From: a virus
Virus record (IMG/VR): IMGVR_UViG_3300046001_002907
Location: 1-30,545 of that record
DNA length: 30,545 nt
Strand: one strand, 5' to 3'
Shown piece by piece: positions 22,249-30,191 of this stretch; the stretch's first letter is position 1; each line of letters starts with the position of its first letter. The position numbers and the translations under genes were made by a program. The notes below the pieces were generated by a model. The model saw only the letters and a program-made list of their open reading frames with translations, did no database searches and was not told the DNA's origin.

Positions 22249-23340
22249 ATGCCAACTCCGACAATTGCTTTTTTAACTTATGACTGGTCATTTGGCGTAA
22301 AGCCACTACAACCAAACGGATGTGGTTGGTATAGAGCATACCTTCCAATGAAGCAATTGAAGGAGCATGGCTGGGAAAGTGGAATTGGTATTCCAGGATT
22401 TAGTGAAGAACATGCTTTTGGTATTTTAATTCCAGATGAAAAAGCAATACACGGATGGGACATAATTGTTTTAAAATTAATTATGCTTAAAAGATTTGTT
22501 GATCATGTTGCAAAAGCCAGAGAACTTGGTCAAAAAATTGTTGTTGATATTGATGATCATATGGAAGGTCTTGAAGAAACAAATCTTGCATATAAAACAA
22601 CTCATCCAGATTCAAATCCAGATAATAATAGAGATCACTATATTGCAATTATTGAACAAGCAGATGCCTTAATAACTTCTACCCCATTTTTAAAAGATTA
22701 CTATCAGAAAAAATATCCAGACAAGCCAATATTTTTAATAAGAAATGGTATTGATATTGAAAGATGGGGAATAAAAAGAAAAGACCATGCTGGTCTTCTT
22801 CCAAAATTTGGATGGGTAGGGGCAACTCCTTGGAGATCTGGAGATCTAGAAACTCTTAATCCTTTCTTTGGAGAGTTTTTAAAAAAGAAACATTTAAAGT
22901 TTCATCACGCAGGAAATGTTATCAATGCTCCAGCAGCATCAGATCAAATTGGTATTGATAAAAAATATTGTACATTTGAACCAATGAAGACAATGCTAAA
23001 CGTTCCAGAACTATATAGAAAAATGGATGTTGGAATTGTTCCATTAAGAGATGTTGAATTTAATCACGCAAAATCATATTTAAAAGGTCTTGAGTACGGG
23101 GCTGCTGGAATTCCTTTTATTGCACAAGCATTACCAGAGTATCAACTACTTGCTGATTCTGGAGTTGGAAGAGTTGCAAATACTCCAGATGAGTGGCTAG
23201 GACATATGGAAGAATTGTTAGATCCAAAAGTTAGACTTCAAGAAAGAGATAAAAACTTTCAACTTATATCCGAAAAGTTTTCAATGAAGCAAAGAGGGTA
23301 TGACTGGGAAGAAGCTTGTAAAAAAATTCTTGCGTTATAA
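22249..23340 (+). CDS. GT-B fold glycosyltransferase (GT4-like)
   Basis: A 363-aa protein that transfers a sugar from an activated donor; the acceptor is unknown. Visible landmarks are GCGWYRAYLP (about 24-33), VDIDDH (99-104), RNGID (165-169), GWVGATPWRSGDLE (188-201) and NHAKSYLKGLEYGAAGIPFI (272-291). The last matches the donor-binding region of GT4 enzymes, with K275 and E282 as likely key residues. There is no signal peptide or membrane segment, so it is cytoplasmic. It follows the holin-like gene by six bases. Glycosyltransferases near structural genes of actinobacterial phages are known to modify virion proteins; the Ser/Thr-rich fibres here would be natural targets. That link is inference. 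Confidence 0.82.
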   Translation: MPTPTIAFLTYDWSFGVKPLQPNGCGWYRAYLPMKQLKEHGWESGIGIPGFSEEHAFGILIPDEKAIHGWDIIVLKLIMLKRFVDHVAKARELGQKIVVDIDDHMEGLEETNLAYKTTHPDSNPDNNRDHYIAIIEQADALITSTPFLKDYYQKKYPDKPIFLIRNGIDIERWGIKRKDHAGLLPKFGWVGATPWRSGDLETLNPFFGEFLKKKHLKFHHAGNVINAPAASDQIGIDKKYCTFEPMKTMLNVPELYRKMDVGIVPLRDVEFNHAKSYLKGLEYGAAGIPFIAQALPEYQLLADSGVGRVANTPDEWLGHMEELLDPKVRLQERDKNFQLISEKFSMKQRGYDWEEACKKILAL

Positions 23341-23341
23341 T
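23336..23341 (+). promoter_or_regulatory. -10 element, leaderless, for the 23348 gene
   Basis: TATAAT at 23336-23341 overlaps the stop codon of the glycosyltransferase gene and ends exactly six bases before the ATG at 23348. There is no Shine-Dalgarno site. Confidence 0.6.
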
Positions 23342-23347
23342 ATATGT

Positions 23348-23878
23348 ATGGCTAAGATATATATTAAAAGTGATGAATATTCAGAACCAGTTAAAACTTT
23401 TTTAAAAAAATATATTAGACAAAGCACTCCCCATAACTTAGCAGTTCACGAACAAAATGCTGACGTATGCATTAGTCTTTTTATTCCAGAATATCCAGCA
23501 GAAGAGTTATTCAATGCTTACTTGTATAATAATGATCAAAATATGCAAGAGCTTGGAGATAGAATTTACTATCAATGTTCAAAGGCTGAAATTAAAACTA
23601 TGCCACTTGTAAAAAGATCTATGCCAAGAGAAGAATATGATATGAATTTTAAGTGTCCTACACTTAATATTAATTTAACAAATGATTCAAAAGAAATAGA
23701 TGAAGAAGTTTATGCCTTGGTAATTGGTCAAGGAATTGTTTCTTACTTTTCCCCTGGAACTGTCTTTAATACGTTTTCAGTAAAAGACAAGATTAAAAAA
23801 CCAGGGGATAAAAGTTTTGTTAATAGAAAATATATTCAAGAGTCAACAAACAACTCTAAAATATTGTTTAAGAAGTAG
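23348..23878 (+). CDS. Protein of unknown function, possibly a degenerate amidase_3-like domain
   Basis: I place the start at ATG 23348 (MAKIYIKSDEYSEP, 176 aa), exactly downstream of the -10; a longer in-frame reading from 23300 would run inside the previous gene. NADVCISLFIPEY (about 37-49), then a 'YxYNNDQNMQELGDRIYYQ' helix, MPLVKRSMPREEY (about 86-99), CPTLNINLTNDSKEIDEE (about 105-122) and VIGQGIVSYF (about 127-136) follow the order of landmarks in N-acetylmuramoyl-L-alanine amidases of the amidase_3 family. The zinc-binding His and catalytic Glu expected there are absent, so it would be inactive. Alternatively it is unrelated. It overlaps the minus-strand gene by 11 bases at its end. 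Confidence 0.55.
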   Translation: MAKIYIKSDEYSEPVKTFLKKYIRQSTPHNLAVHEQNADVCISLFIPEYPAEELFNAYLYNNDQNMQELGDRIYYQCSKAEIKTMPLVKRSMPREEYDMNFKCPTLNINLTNDSKEIDEEVYALVIGQGIVSYFSPGTVFNTFSVKDKIKKPGDKSFVNRKYIQESTNNSKILFKK

Positions 23879-24089
23879 CTAAAGAAATATATCCTTTAAT
23901 TCTTTGTACTAAATTAATTCCTGGATAAAAAGATGATCTGCATCCAAGACAATAAAAGAAAACTTTATCACTACTGTCAACTCTAGAAATAATTGTATCT
24001 TCTTTATCAAATTGACATTCTATTTTTAATGCTTTATTATTTTTTACAAGATTGTTATAGTGATTAACCTCTTGAATTGTTAGATCCAT
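23868..24089 (-). CDS. Small cysteine-containing protein of unknown function
   Basis: A 73-aa protein on the minus strand; its ATG at 24089 is preceded on that strand by AAGGAGA. The sequence has ALKIECQFDKED (C25), then VFFYCLGCRSSFYPG (C47, C50). C47 and C50 form a CxxC pair, with C25 a possible third ligand, so metal binding is possible but a fourth ligand is not evident. I do not recognise the family. Like the other minus-strand gene at 12365, it is short, contains a CxxC, and lies back to back with a plus-strand promoter. It converges with the gene at 23348, overlapping by 11 bases. Confidence 0.68.
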   Translation of the reverse strand: MDLTIQEVNHYNNLVKNNKALKIECQFDKEDTIISRVDSSDKVFFYCLGCRSSFYPGINLVQRIKGYISLATS

Positions 24090-24146
24090 TTGCTTCTCCT
24101 TGAATACTCGTGTAGAATGTATCTATTACATTTTATCAGAAGGACG
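24090..24146 (+). promoter_or_regulatory. Promoter and Shine-Dalgarno for the ribonucleotide reductase gene
   Basis: TTGCTT (24090-24095), a 17-base spacer and TAGAAT (24113-24118), preceded by TG, form a fair promoter. AGAAGGACG (24138-24146) is the ribosome site for ATG 24156. It sits in the short space between divergent genes. Confidence 0.6.
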
Positions 24147-24155
24147 TGTTACAAA

Positions 24156-26096
24156 ATGTCATTTATTGACTCCAACGGATCTATAACAGATCCATACCGC
24201 AACTTTATTCATATCTCAAGGTATGCTCGCTGGATTGAAAGCGAAAACCGCAGAGAAACGTGGCAGGAGACTGTTGACAGATACTGTAACTTTATGAGAG
24301 ATCATCTAGTTCTTAATCACGGCTATAGCCCAAATGCAAAAGTTTTTAATGAAGTTAGAGAAGCAATTTTAAATCATCACATAATGCCTTCTATGAGGGC
24401 ACTGATGACCGCTGGACCTGCTTTAGAAAGAGACCATATCGCAGCCTATAACTGCTCTTTTATCTCTGTAGATAGCCCTAGAGCCTTTGATGAGGCAATG
24501 TACATCCTAATGAATGGAACTGGTGTTGGATTTAGTGTTGAACAAAAATATATCAATCAGCTTCCAGTAATTGCTGAGTCATTCTTTCAAACAGATACAA
24601 CTATTGTTGTTGATGACTCTAAGCTTGGCTGGGCAAAAGCCTTTAAAGAACTAATTGCACTTCTTTATCAAGGTCAGATTCCAAACTGGGATGTTTCTAA
24701 GGTTCGTCCATCAGGAGCAAGACTGAAGGTATTTGGAGGAAGAGCTTCTGGACCAGATCCCCTTGTTGACTTATTTAAATTTACCATTGAAACATTTAGA
24801 CTTGCTGCAGGAAGAAAGCTAAAGTCAATTGAAGCACACGACCTAATGTGTAAAGTTGGAGAAGTTGTTGTAGTTGGTGGAGTTCGTAGAAGTGCTTTAA
24901 TTTCACTTTCTAATCTTGATGACTTTGAAATGGCAAAGGCAAAGAGTGGACAGTGGTGGGAAGGAAATGGACAGAGAGCTTTGGCAAATAATTCTGCTGT
25001 TTACAATTCAAAGCCAAATACTGCACAGTTCCTTCGTGAATGGAGAAACCTGTACGAGTCAAAGTCTGGCGAGCGTGGTATTTATAATATGGACTCTGTT
25101 CGTAAGCATATTGATAAATTTGGTCGTAGAGACTCTAGTCTAGTTGGTGGAACAAATCCTTGTGGAGAAATTCTTCTTCGTCCAAATGAATTTTGTAATC
25201 TAACTGAAGTTGTAATTGATGCAACTGATACAAAAGAAACATTGCTTGAAAAAGTAAGACTAGCTACAATCCTTGGTACATGGCAATCAACTTTGACAAA
25301 CTTTAAGTACATTAGAAAAACTTGGAAAGATAATTGTGAAGAGGAAAGACTTCTTGGAGTATCTCTAACAGGTATCTATGGAAATAAGATTACTGCTACA
25401 AATGGAAAGGCTCTTGAGGCTCTTCTTGATGAAATGAGAGATCTATCTGTTTCAGTAAATGACAAAGAGGCTAAGTCTTTAAACATTAACCCCTCAGTAT
25501 CAATTACTTGCGTAAAGCCTTCAGGAACAGTCTCACAGCTTACAGGAGTATCTTCTGGCATTCATCCGTGGTATTCAGAATACTATGTAAGAAGTGTTAG
25601 AGCAGACAACAAAGATCCTCTTACACAATTCTTGAAAGACTCTGGAATTCCATTTGAACCAGATGTTATGAAGCCTGAAGCGACAACCGTGTTCTACTTC
25701 CCAATCAAGGCTCCAAAGAATGCAGTTCTTACAAAATATCTTACTGCAATTGATCACCTTGAAATGTGGAAAACATACAGAACTCATTGGACAGAACATA
25801 ATCCAAGTGTTACTGTAAATGTTGAAGAAGATGAGTGGATGCGTGTTGGTGCTTGGGTGTTTGATAACTTTGATTCAATTGGTGGAGTATCGTTCTTGCC
25901 ATCAGTAGAGCACTCTTATAAGCAAGCTCCATATCAGGAAATTTCTAAAGAAGAATATGAGTCGTGGTTAAGCAAAATGCCTGACTCAATTCGATGGGAA
26001 ATGCTTTCGCTATATGAAACAACAGACGGAACAACTGGAAGTCAAGAACTTTCTTGCGTTGCTGGAGCCTGTGAAATTGTAGATATTACAAGCTAA
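24156..26096 (+). CDS. nrdJ: Adenosylcobalamin-dependent (class II) ribonucleotide reductase, monomeric type
   Basis: A 646-aa enzyme that reduces ribonucleotides to deoxyribonucleotides using adenosylcobalamin to make a thiyl radical. A reading from 24090 is possible, but ATG 24156 has the ribosome site and fits the family. C100 (AYNCSF) and C347 (EFCNLT) are the active-site disulfide pair. NPCGEI at 334-339 holds N334, the radical C336 and E338. KPSGTVSQLTGVSSGIH (about 451-467) is the phosphate-binding part, and CVAGAC (634-639) is the C-terminal redox pair. The spacing C336-C347 and C634-C639 equals that of the Lactobacillus enzyme, but the C100-C336 interval is about 50 residues shorter. 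It suits an aerobic or micro-oxic, B12-using host. No intein or frameshift is visible. Confidence 0.95.
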   Translation: MSFIDSNGSITDPYRNFIHISRYARWIESENRRETWQETVDRYCNFMRDHLVLNHGYSPNAKVFNEVREAILNHHIMPSMRALMTAGPALERDHIAAYNCSFISVDSPRAFDEAMYILMNGTGVGFSVEQKYINQLPVIAESFFQTDTTIVVDDSKLGWAKAFKELIALLYQGQIPNWDVSKVRPSGARLKVFGGRASGPDPLVDLFKFTIETFRLAAGRKLKSIEAHDLMCKVGEVVVVGGVRRSALISLSNLDDFEMAKAKSGQWWEGNGQRALANNSAVYNSKPNTAQFLREWRNLYESKSGERGIYNMDSVRKHIDKFGRRDSSLVGGTNPCGEILLRPNEFCNLTEVVIDATDTKETLLEKVRLATILGTWQSTLTNFKYIRKTWKDNCEEERLLGVSLTGIYGNKITATNGKALEALLDEMRDLSVSVNDKEAKSLNINPSVSITCVKPSGTVSQLTGVSSGIHPWYSEYYVRSVRADNKDPLTQFLKDSGIPFEPDVMKPEATTVFYFPIKAPKNAVLTKYLTAIDHLEMWKTYRTHWTEHNPSVTVNVEEDEWMRVGAWVFDNFDSIGGVSFLPSVEHSYKQAPYQEISKEEYESWLSKMPDSIRWEMLSLYETTDGTTGSQELSCVAGACEIVDITS

Positions 26097-26102
26097 GCTC
26101 TA

Positions 26103-26122
26103 TGATAAAATAGGGTAGAGGT
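26103..26122 (+). promoter_or_regulatory. Extended -10 promoter and short leader for the 26128 gene
   Basis: TGATAAAAT at 26103-26111 has one mismatch to TATAAT in the hexamer and ends 16 bases before the ATG at 26128. AGAGGT at about 26117-26122 may serve as a ribosome site at the very 5' end of the message. Confidence 0.5.
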
Positions 26123-26127
26123 AATCT

Positions 26128-29100
26128 ATGTCCTACACAAGTTCAAATCTTTATGCTTCAAGAGTCTATGCAGAGCATCCAGTGGCTTTGTGGGCTATGG
26201 ATGAGCCAAACTATTTTGTTTCTTTAATTTCACAAGCAGAAAAGCAGGTAACACAATCTAGTTGGTATTTTGATAATGCTGTTAGTTCTGCTTCCGTTTT
26301 TACACTATCTGGATACCCTTTTGATGACCTAAATGTAAATAAAGATTTAAATGTAAATAAGATATATCTTGCTACAGCTTCAGCAGCAACAGTAAAGTTT
26401 ACACTATCCTTATCATCTTCTGTATCTTATTCAGAGTTTGACCCAAATAAAGGTAGTGTCTGTATATCTACTTATATGTACATCCCTGAGCAAACTTCTA
26501 TTTTATATGCAGACATAGGCTTTGTTGTAGATGGACAAGAATCGTATAGAAGATATTCATTTCTAAAAACAAACATCTGGGAAAAAATTTCTCATACCAG
26601 AAGCACAGACGGAGGAAGTTTTACTCCTTTTATAAGAGTTGTATTTGATCCAGATGTTGATGCACTTGAAGAAGAGTCTTCTATCTATTTTAATGGAGTA
26701 TCTCTTGGACAATGGTCTGAGCCTTATAATTCAATAAGTAATGGAATCCCTAGTGCATCCGTAACTCTATTGCCAAACAACATTAGCTCTCTAATAGATT
26801 ACCCTGGAGAAATAAAAAGTACTATTATAGACCCGTATGGTTTTAATGATGAATCAGATCATGGATATGTTTTATATGTAAATAATTTTCTTTTTGCAAA
26901 TCTAGCATCTATCCCAATGGTTTACGGATCTTCTGGAAATGTTAGATTAAGTAAAAATAATATTAGTGTTGATAATTCAGGAGTTGATGGGTCTTCTCTA
27001 GAAGAATTATTGTTTGATGGAGGCTCTGCTTCATCATCTTATGCAGAGTTTCTTGATGGAGGAGACGCTTCTTTATACTCAAGTTCTGAACAGTATTATG
27101 AAATTCCATCACTGGTATTTCCTGGGAAAGGATTTTTAAATCAGTATGGATTTAATAAAACTCTTACAACAGAATTTTGGCTAAGAATTAGTCCTGAAAC
27201 ACTTACAAGAAAAAGAATATTTGGTCCACTTTCATCAGAAGATGGGGTATATGTTGATAGAGATTTTATAACTGTAAATGTTGGAAATTATTCTAAGTCT
27301 TATTTTATTGGAAAATGGTACAGACCAATGCTTGTTCATTTTTGCCAGAGCCCAAATGAAATTTTCTTAATGATTAATGGAGAAAAGGTTATATCAATTA
27401 CAATTGAATCATTGGAGATTTCAACTTTCCCAATAGAAAGTGAAGACTATTTAGGATTTTACACAAATGAATTTATATATCTTTTTGAAATAGATTCATT
27501 TTCAATATTTCCATACGCTGTTGCAGAGCAAGTTGCAAAGAAAAGATATGTATTTGGGCAGGGTGTTCAAGAACAAGAAAACATTATTGCATCAAAAAAT
27601 GGAACACTATCCTATGTAGACTTTCCATTTTCTGGCTACAGTTCTACAATAAGATATCCAGATAGAAGCAAGTGGAACGATGGATTTTATAACAACCTTA
27701 TAGCTGATGATAAGGGTATTACTTTACCACAATATCAATTGCCAGAAATTATATTTAATAATAATTCAGCATCAACAAGTTTTGAAAAATCTTTAATTAC
27801 TTCAGGCTTTTATGAAGATAATTATGCAATACAAAATGAACAACGTCCATATATTTCAATGGATCCAAATAATTTGTATGCAGCAAGCAACTCCTATGGA
27901 ACAATTTATTTTTCAAAATTAAATCAAACAGGATCTCAAACAAGATCCATACACTCAATACTAAAGTCTTCAAACAATGTCTCAACAAGGCAATCTTTAA
28001 TATACATTTCAAATAATTTTGATGGTAATGTTTTTGAAGTAGCAATAAACTCTGGAAGCATTCAGTATATTTATAACGGAACTATTTTAAACTCAGCATC
28101 TATTGATACAAGCTCATACTTTGCAGTAGGGATTGACTTTGATAAAATTGAGCAAAGCTATTACTCAACTGTTGGATCTTTTTTCTCAAAGCCAGAATCT
28201 CTTTCTTTAAACTTTGCAGGAAATCAAGAAGAAGTCTTTCTTGGAAAAATATTTTCTTTAACAATTAATAATGATTTCTTTACAGATAAAGATGGTTCCC
28301 AGATATTTAATTCATCTGGAATAGCAATTAAAAACTTTAATACAGATCTATATGAGTATATTGGGTCCTACACCCTGTTGCCAAAAACAACAAATACTTC
28401 AATAATTTTAGATGTAGGAGTTTCAGGATATTGGGAAAATTCAATACCTCTATCTTATTTTGGAAAGTACATAACCAAGGCTGACGGTACATTAAAGTAT
28501 GATTTAGATTTGCTTCAATTTAACATTGATACTCCAAGTTCAATATTTTCAAAGTATAACGAAACATCTTCAACTTATCAAGATTCTTTATCAACAAAGG
28601 TTTACATAACATTGCAGAACATTCTTGAAATTGGTCAAGTAGTTTATACTCAGTTTACAAATGAAGAAAATATTGGTATGAATAAAATATTAGATTTGGG
28701 AGAAATTACTTCCTCAGAAGATACTAAATATAGGATTAATGATGGAACTATTATTTACCCACCAAAAGATGTATCTGGTTTTACAAACTACTACATAACT
28801 GTTCATATTGAAGTTTCTTCTAAGGGAGTAAATACAGAGAATGTAAAAATTAAAAATATGGGGTTTGCTTCACTATCTTTTGATGAAGGGCAATTCTATT
28901 CAATCAATACTCCTAGTGGAGGAAAATTTTATCCAATAGTTAAAAATGAAGATCAATATGTTTATAAAAGAAACATTCCAGTGGTTATTAATACTGAATC
29001 ATCTCCATATCTATATTTAGCTGGAGATTCTGGAATAGAAGTTTTGCCAGATGTAGATGAAAATTTGTTAAAAGGAGTTGCTATTCCAATAAACGATTCA

Positions 29101-29793
29101 CTAAAAACTAATCAAGAAGTTGTTGGACTACAAATGTTTTTAATGTACAATGAGTCCAATGTGTTTACCGAAAGAAAGAAAATTGGTAGAATATTTAATT
29201 CTAGTGACTCATATGACATTGTTTTAAATCCTGAAGATGATGGTAAAAGAGCTTTCTTAAATATTTTTAATTCTAGAACTGGTGCAGAGCTTAGTAATAC
29301 TAGATTCTTTTTAAATGGAAACTTAGTTAATAGAATAGTAATTCAGCCATTGGCTTGGAACTATATTGCTATATCTTTTGAAAAAGAGCCTACAGAAGAG
29401 CACTATCCAATTTATTTAGATTCGTCTATTGGAGAAATAGAAATATACTCTGGAGTAAAAGTAGATAATGTTGCAAGTTTTATAGAGCTAAATGCTATTA
29501 AACAAAACTTGTCTGTTTATGATGATTGGTCAGAAATTTCAGACAACCTTGATAACAATAATAATAGTGTTATAAATGAAAGCTGGCAGTATTGGTCCGC
29601 ATCCTCTTCTTGGGCTACAGTTCTAGATGAACAATCACAAGAAGTATCTTTGCTTTCTTTAGATGCAAAAGAAATTTTTAATACCTATTCTGGTCTCTCT
29701 TCTGGAGTAGTTAACGATAATAGTATAGTAAATGTTAGTCACGACTCTGTTGTAGTAATAAATGACGTAACTTGGGATGTATTTTTGATTTAA
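26128..29793 (+). CDS. Large minor tail protein with LamG/concanavalin-like domains
   Basis: A 1221-aa protein. The N-terminus YASRVYAEHPVALWAMDEPN is a typical opening of LamG-containing phage tail proteins. A LamG-like domain is clear at about residues 325-460 (TTEFWLRISPETLTRKRIFG, then FIGKWYRPMLVHFCQSPNEI and VIS.TIES). Similar beta arrangements appear at about 570-720 (IYISNNFDGNVFEVAI, YFAVGIDFDKIEQ) and about 990-1110 (FFLNGNLVNRIVIQPLAWNY). The rest is Ser/Asn/Tyr-rich beta sequence without signal peptide or membrane segments. Such proteins are virion parts that may bind sugars. It lies after the reductase and before the portal gene, far from the main fibre cluster. Confidence 0.8.
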   Translation: MSYTSSNLYASRVYAEHPVALWAMDEPNYFVSLISQAEKQVTQSSWYFDNAVSSASVFTLSGYPFDDLNVNKDLNVNKIYLATASAATVKFTLSLSSSVSYSEFDPNKGSVCISTYMYIPEQTSILYADIGFVVDGQESYRRYSFLKTNIWEKISHTRSTDGGSFTPFIRVVFDPDVDALEEESSIYFNGVSLGQWSEPYNSISNGIPSASVTLLPNNISSLIDYPGEIKSTIIDPYGFNDESDHGYVLYVNNFLFANLASIPMVYGSSGNVRLSKNNISVDNSGVDGSSLEELLFDGGSASSSYAEFLDGGDASLYSSSEQYYEIPSLVFPGKGFLNQYGFNKTLTTEFWLRISPETLTRKRIFGPLSSEDGVYVDRDFITVNVGNYSKSYFIGKWYRPMLVHFCQSPNEIFLMINGEKVISITIESLEISTFPIESEDYLGFYTNEFIYLFEIDSFSIFPYAVAEQVAKKRYVFGQGVQEQENIIASKNGTLSYVDFPFSGYSSTIRYPDRSKWNDGFYNNLIADDKGITLPQYQLPEIIFNNNSASTSFEKSLITSGFYEDNYAIQNEQRPYISMDPNNLYAASNSYGTIYFSKLNQTGSQTRSIHSILKSSNNVSTRQSLIYISNNFDGNVFEVAINSGSIQYIYNGTILNSASIDTSSYFAVGIDFDKIEQSYYSTVGSFFSKPESLSLNFAGNQEEVFLGKIFSLTINNDFFTDKDGSQIFNSSGIAIKNFNTDLYEYIGSYTLLPKTTNTSIILDVGVSGYWENSIPLSYFGKYITKADGTLKYDLDLLQFNIDTPSSIFSKYNETSSTYQDSLSTKVYITLQNILEIGQVVYTQFTNEENIGMNKILDLGEITSSEDTKYRINDGTIIYPPKDVSGFTNYYITVHIEVSSKGVNTENVKIKNMGFASLSFDEGQFYSINTPSGGKFYPIVKNEDQYVYKRNIPVVINTESSPYLYLAGDSGIEVLPDVDENLLKGVAIPINDSLKTNQEVVGLQMFLMYNESNVFTERKKIGRIFNSSDSYDIVLNPEDDGKRAFLNIFNSRTGAELSNTRFFLNGNLVNRIVIQPLAWNYIAISFEKEPTEEHYPIYLDSSIGEIEIYSGVKVDNVASFIELNAIKQNLSVYDDWSEISDNLDNNNNSVINESWQYWSASSSWATVLDEQSQEVSLLSLDAKEIFNTYSGLSSGVVNDNSIVNVSHDSVVVINDVTWDVFLI
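26326..26361. repeat. 18-bp direct duplication in the LamG gene
   Basis: Two adjacent 18-base units encode DLNVNK twice (residues 67-78). They differ at three or four positions, all silent at the protein level. It looks like an old slippage event in a loop. Confidence 0.7.
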
Positions 29794-29804
29794 ACGATAT
29801 TTTA

Positions 29805-29813
29805 TGGTACAAT
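29805..29813 (+). promoter_or_regulatory. Extended -10 promoter, leaderless, for the 29820 gene
   Basis: TGGTACAAT at 29805-29813 has one mismatch to TATAAT and ends exactly six bases before ATG 29820. It is eleven bases after the end of the LamG gene. No Shine-Dalgarno site is present. Confidence 0.62.
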
Positions 29814-29819
29814 GATGTC

Positions 29820-30191
29820 ATGGATTATCTAGAAGGATTACAAAAACTGCCAAACAAGCCAAAAGTAAGCTACGTTGAAAATGATGCTGAATACGGTCTA
29901 TATGTTTGGAAAACAGAAACAGGAAGAGTATTTGGAGACGGTAATGGAAGTTTTATGAACATTCCAGCTAGAAAATATGATCTAACTGCTATTAATAGAA
30001 TTACACAGGCTGCAGCACACTATGGTGCTGGTCCAGGAAAGGCTGTATTTATGCCAGGAGTGACAAGAATTACAGAAGAAGAGCATTCTGTTCAGATTGA
30101 CAGAATGAAGCAAGGCTACATCCCAAGTGAATTTGACACTGGGGCTTTTATGGATGCTGCAAAGGGGCTAAAAAAACATGGAAATGACTAA
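29820..30191 (+). CDS. Phage protein of unknown function upstream of the portal gene
   Basis: A 123-aa protein. ATG 29820 (MDYLEGLQKLPNKPKVSY) is preferred over the upstream in-frame ATG at 29772, because it lies six bases after a -10 element and the longer form would overlap the LamG gene. Sequence features: VSYVENDAEYGLYVWKTETG, FGDGNGSFMNIPARKYD (about 40-56), then NRITQAAAHYGAGPGKAVFM and a helical, charged C-terminus. It has no membrane segment or known motif. Its end overlaps the portal start by 14 bases, so it is probably made with the portal. A head or packaging accessory role is inferred from position only. Confidence 0.74.
   Translation: MDYLEGLQKLPNKPKVSYVENDAEYGLYVWKTETGRVFGDGNGSFMNIPARKYDLTAINRITQAAAHYGAGPGKAVFMPGVTRITEEEHSVQIDRMKQGYIPSEFDTGAFMDAAKGLKKHGND

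Noticed and set aside
24156-26096. Intein or intron in the ribonucleotide reductase gene
   Set aside because: The frame is continuous, the protein is shorter rather than longer than the reference family, and no splicing motifs interrupt the catalytic blocks.
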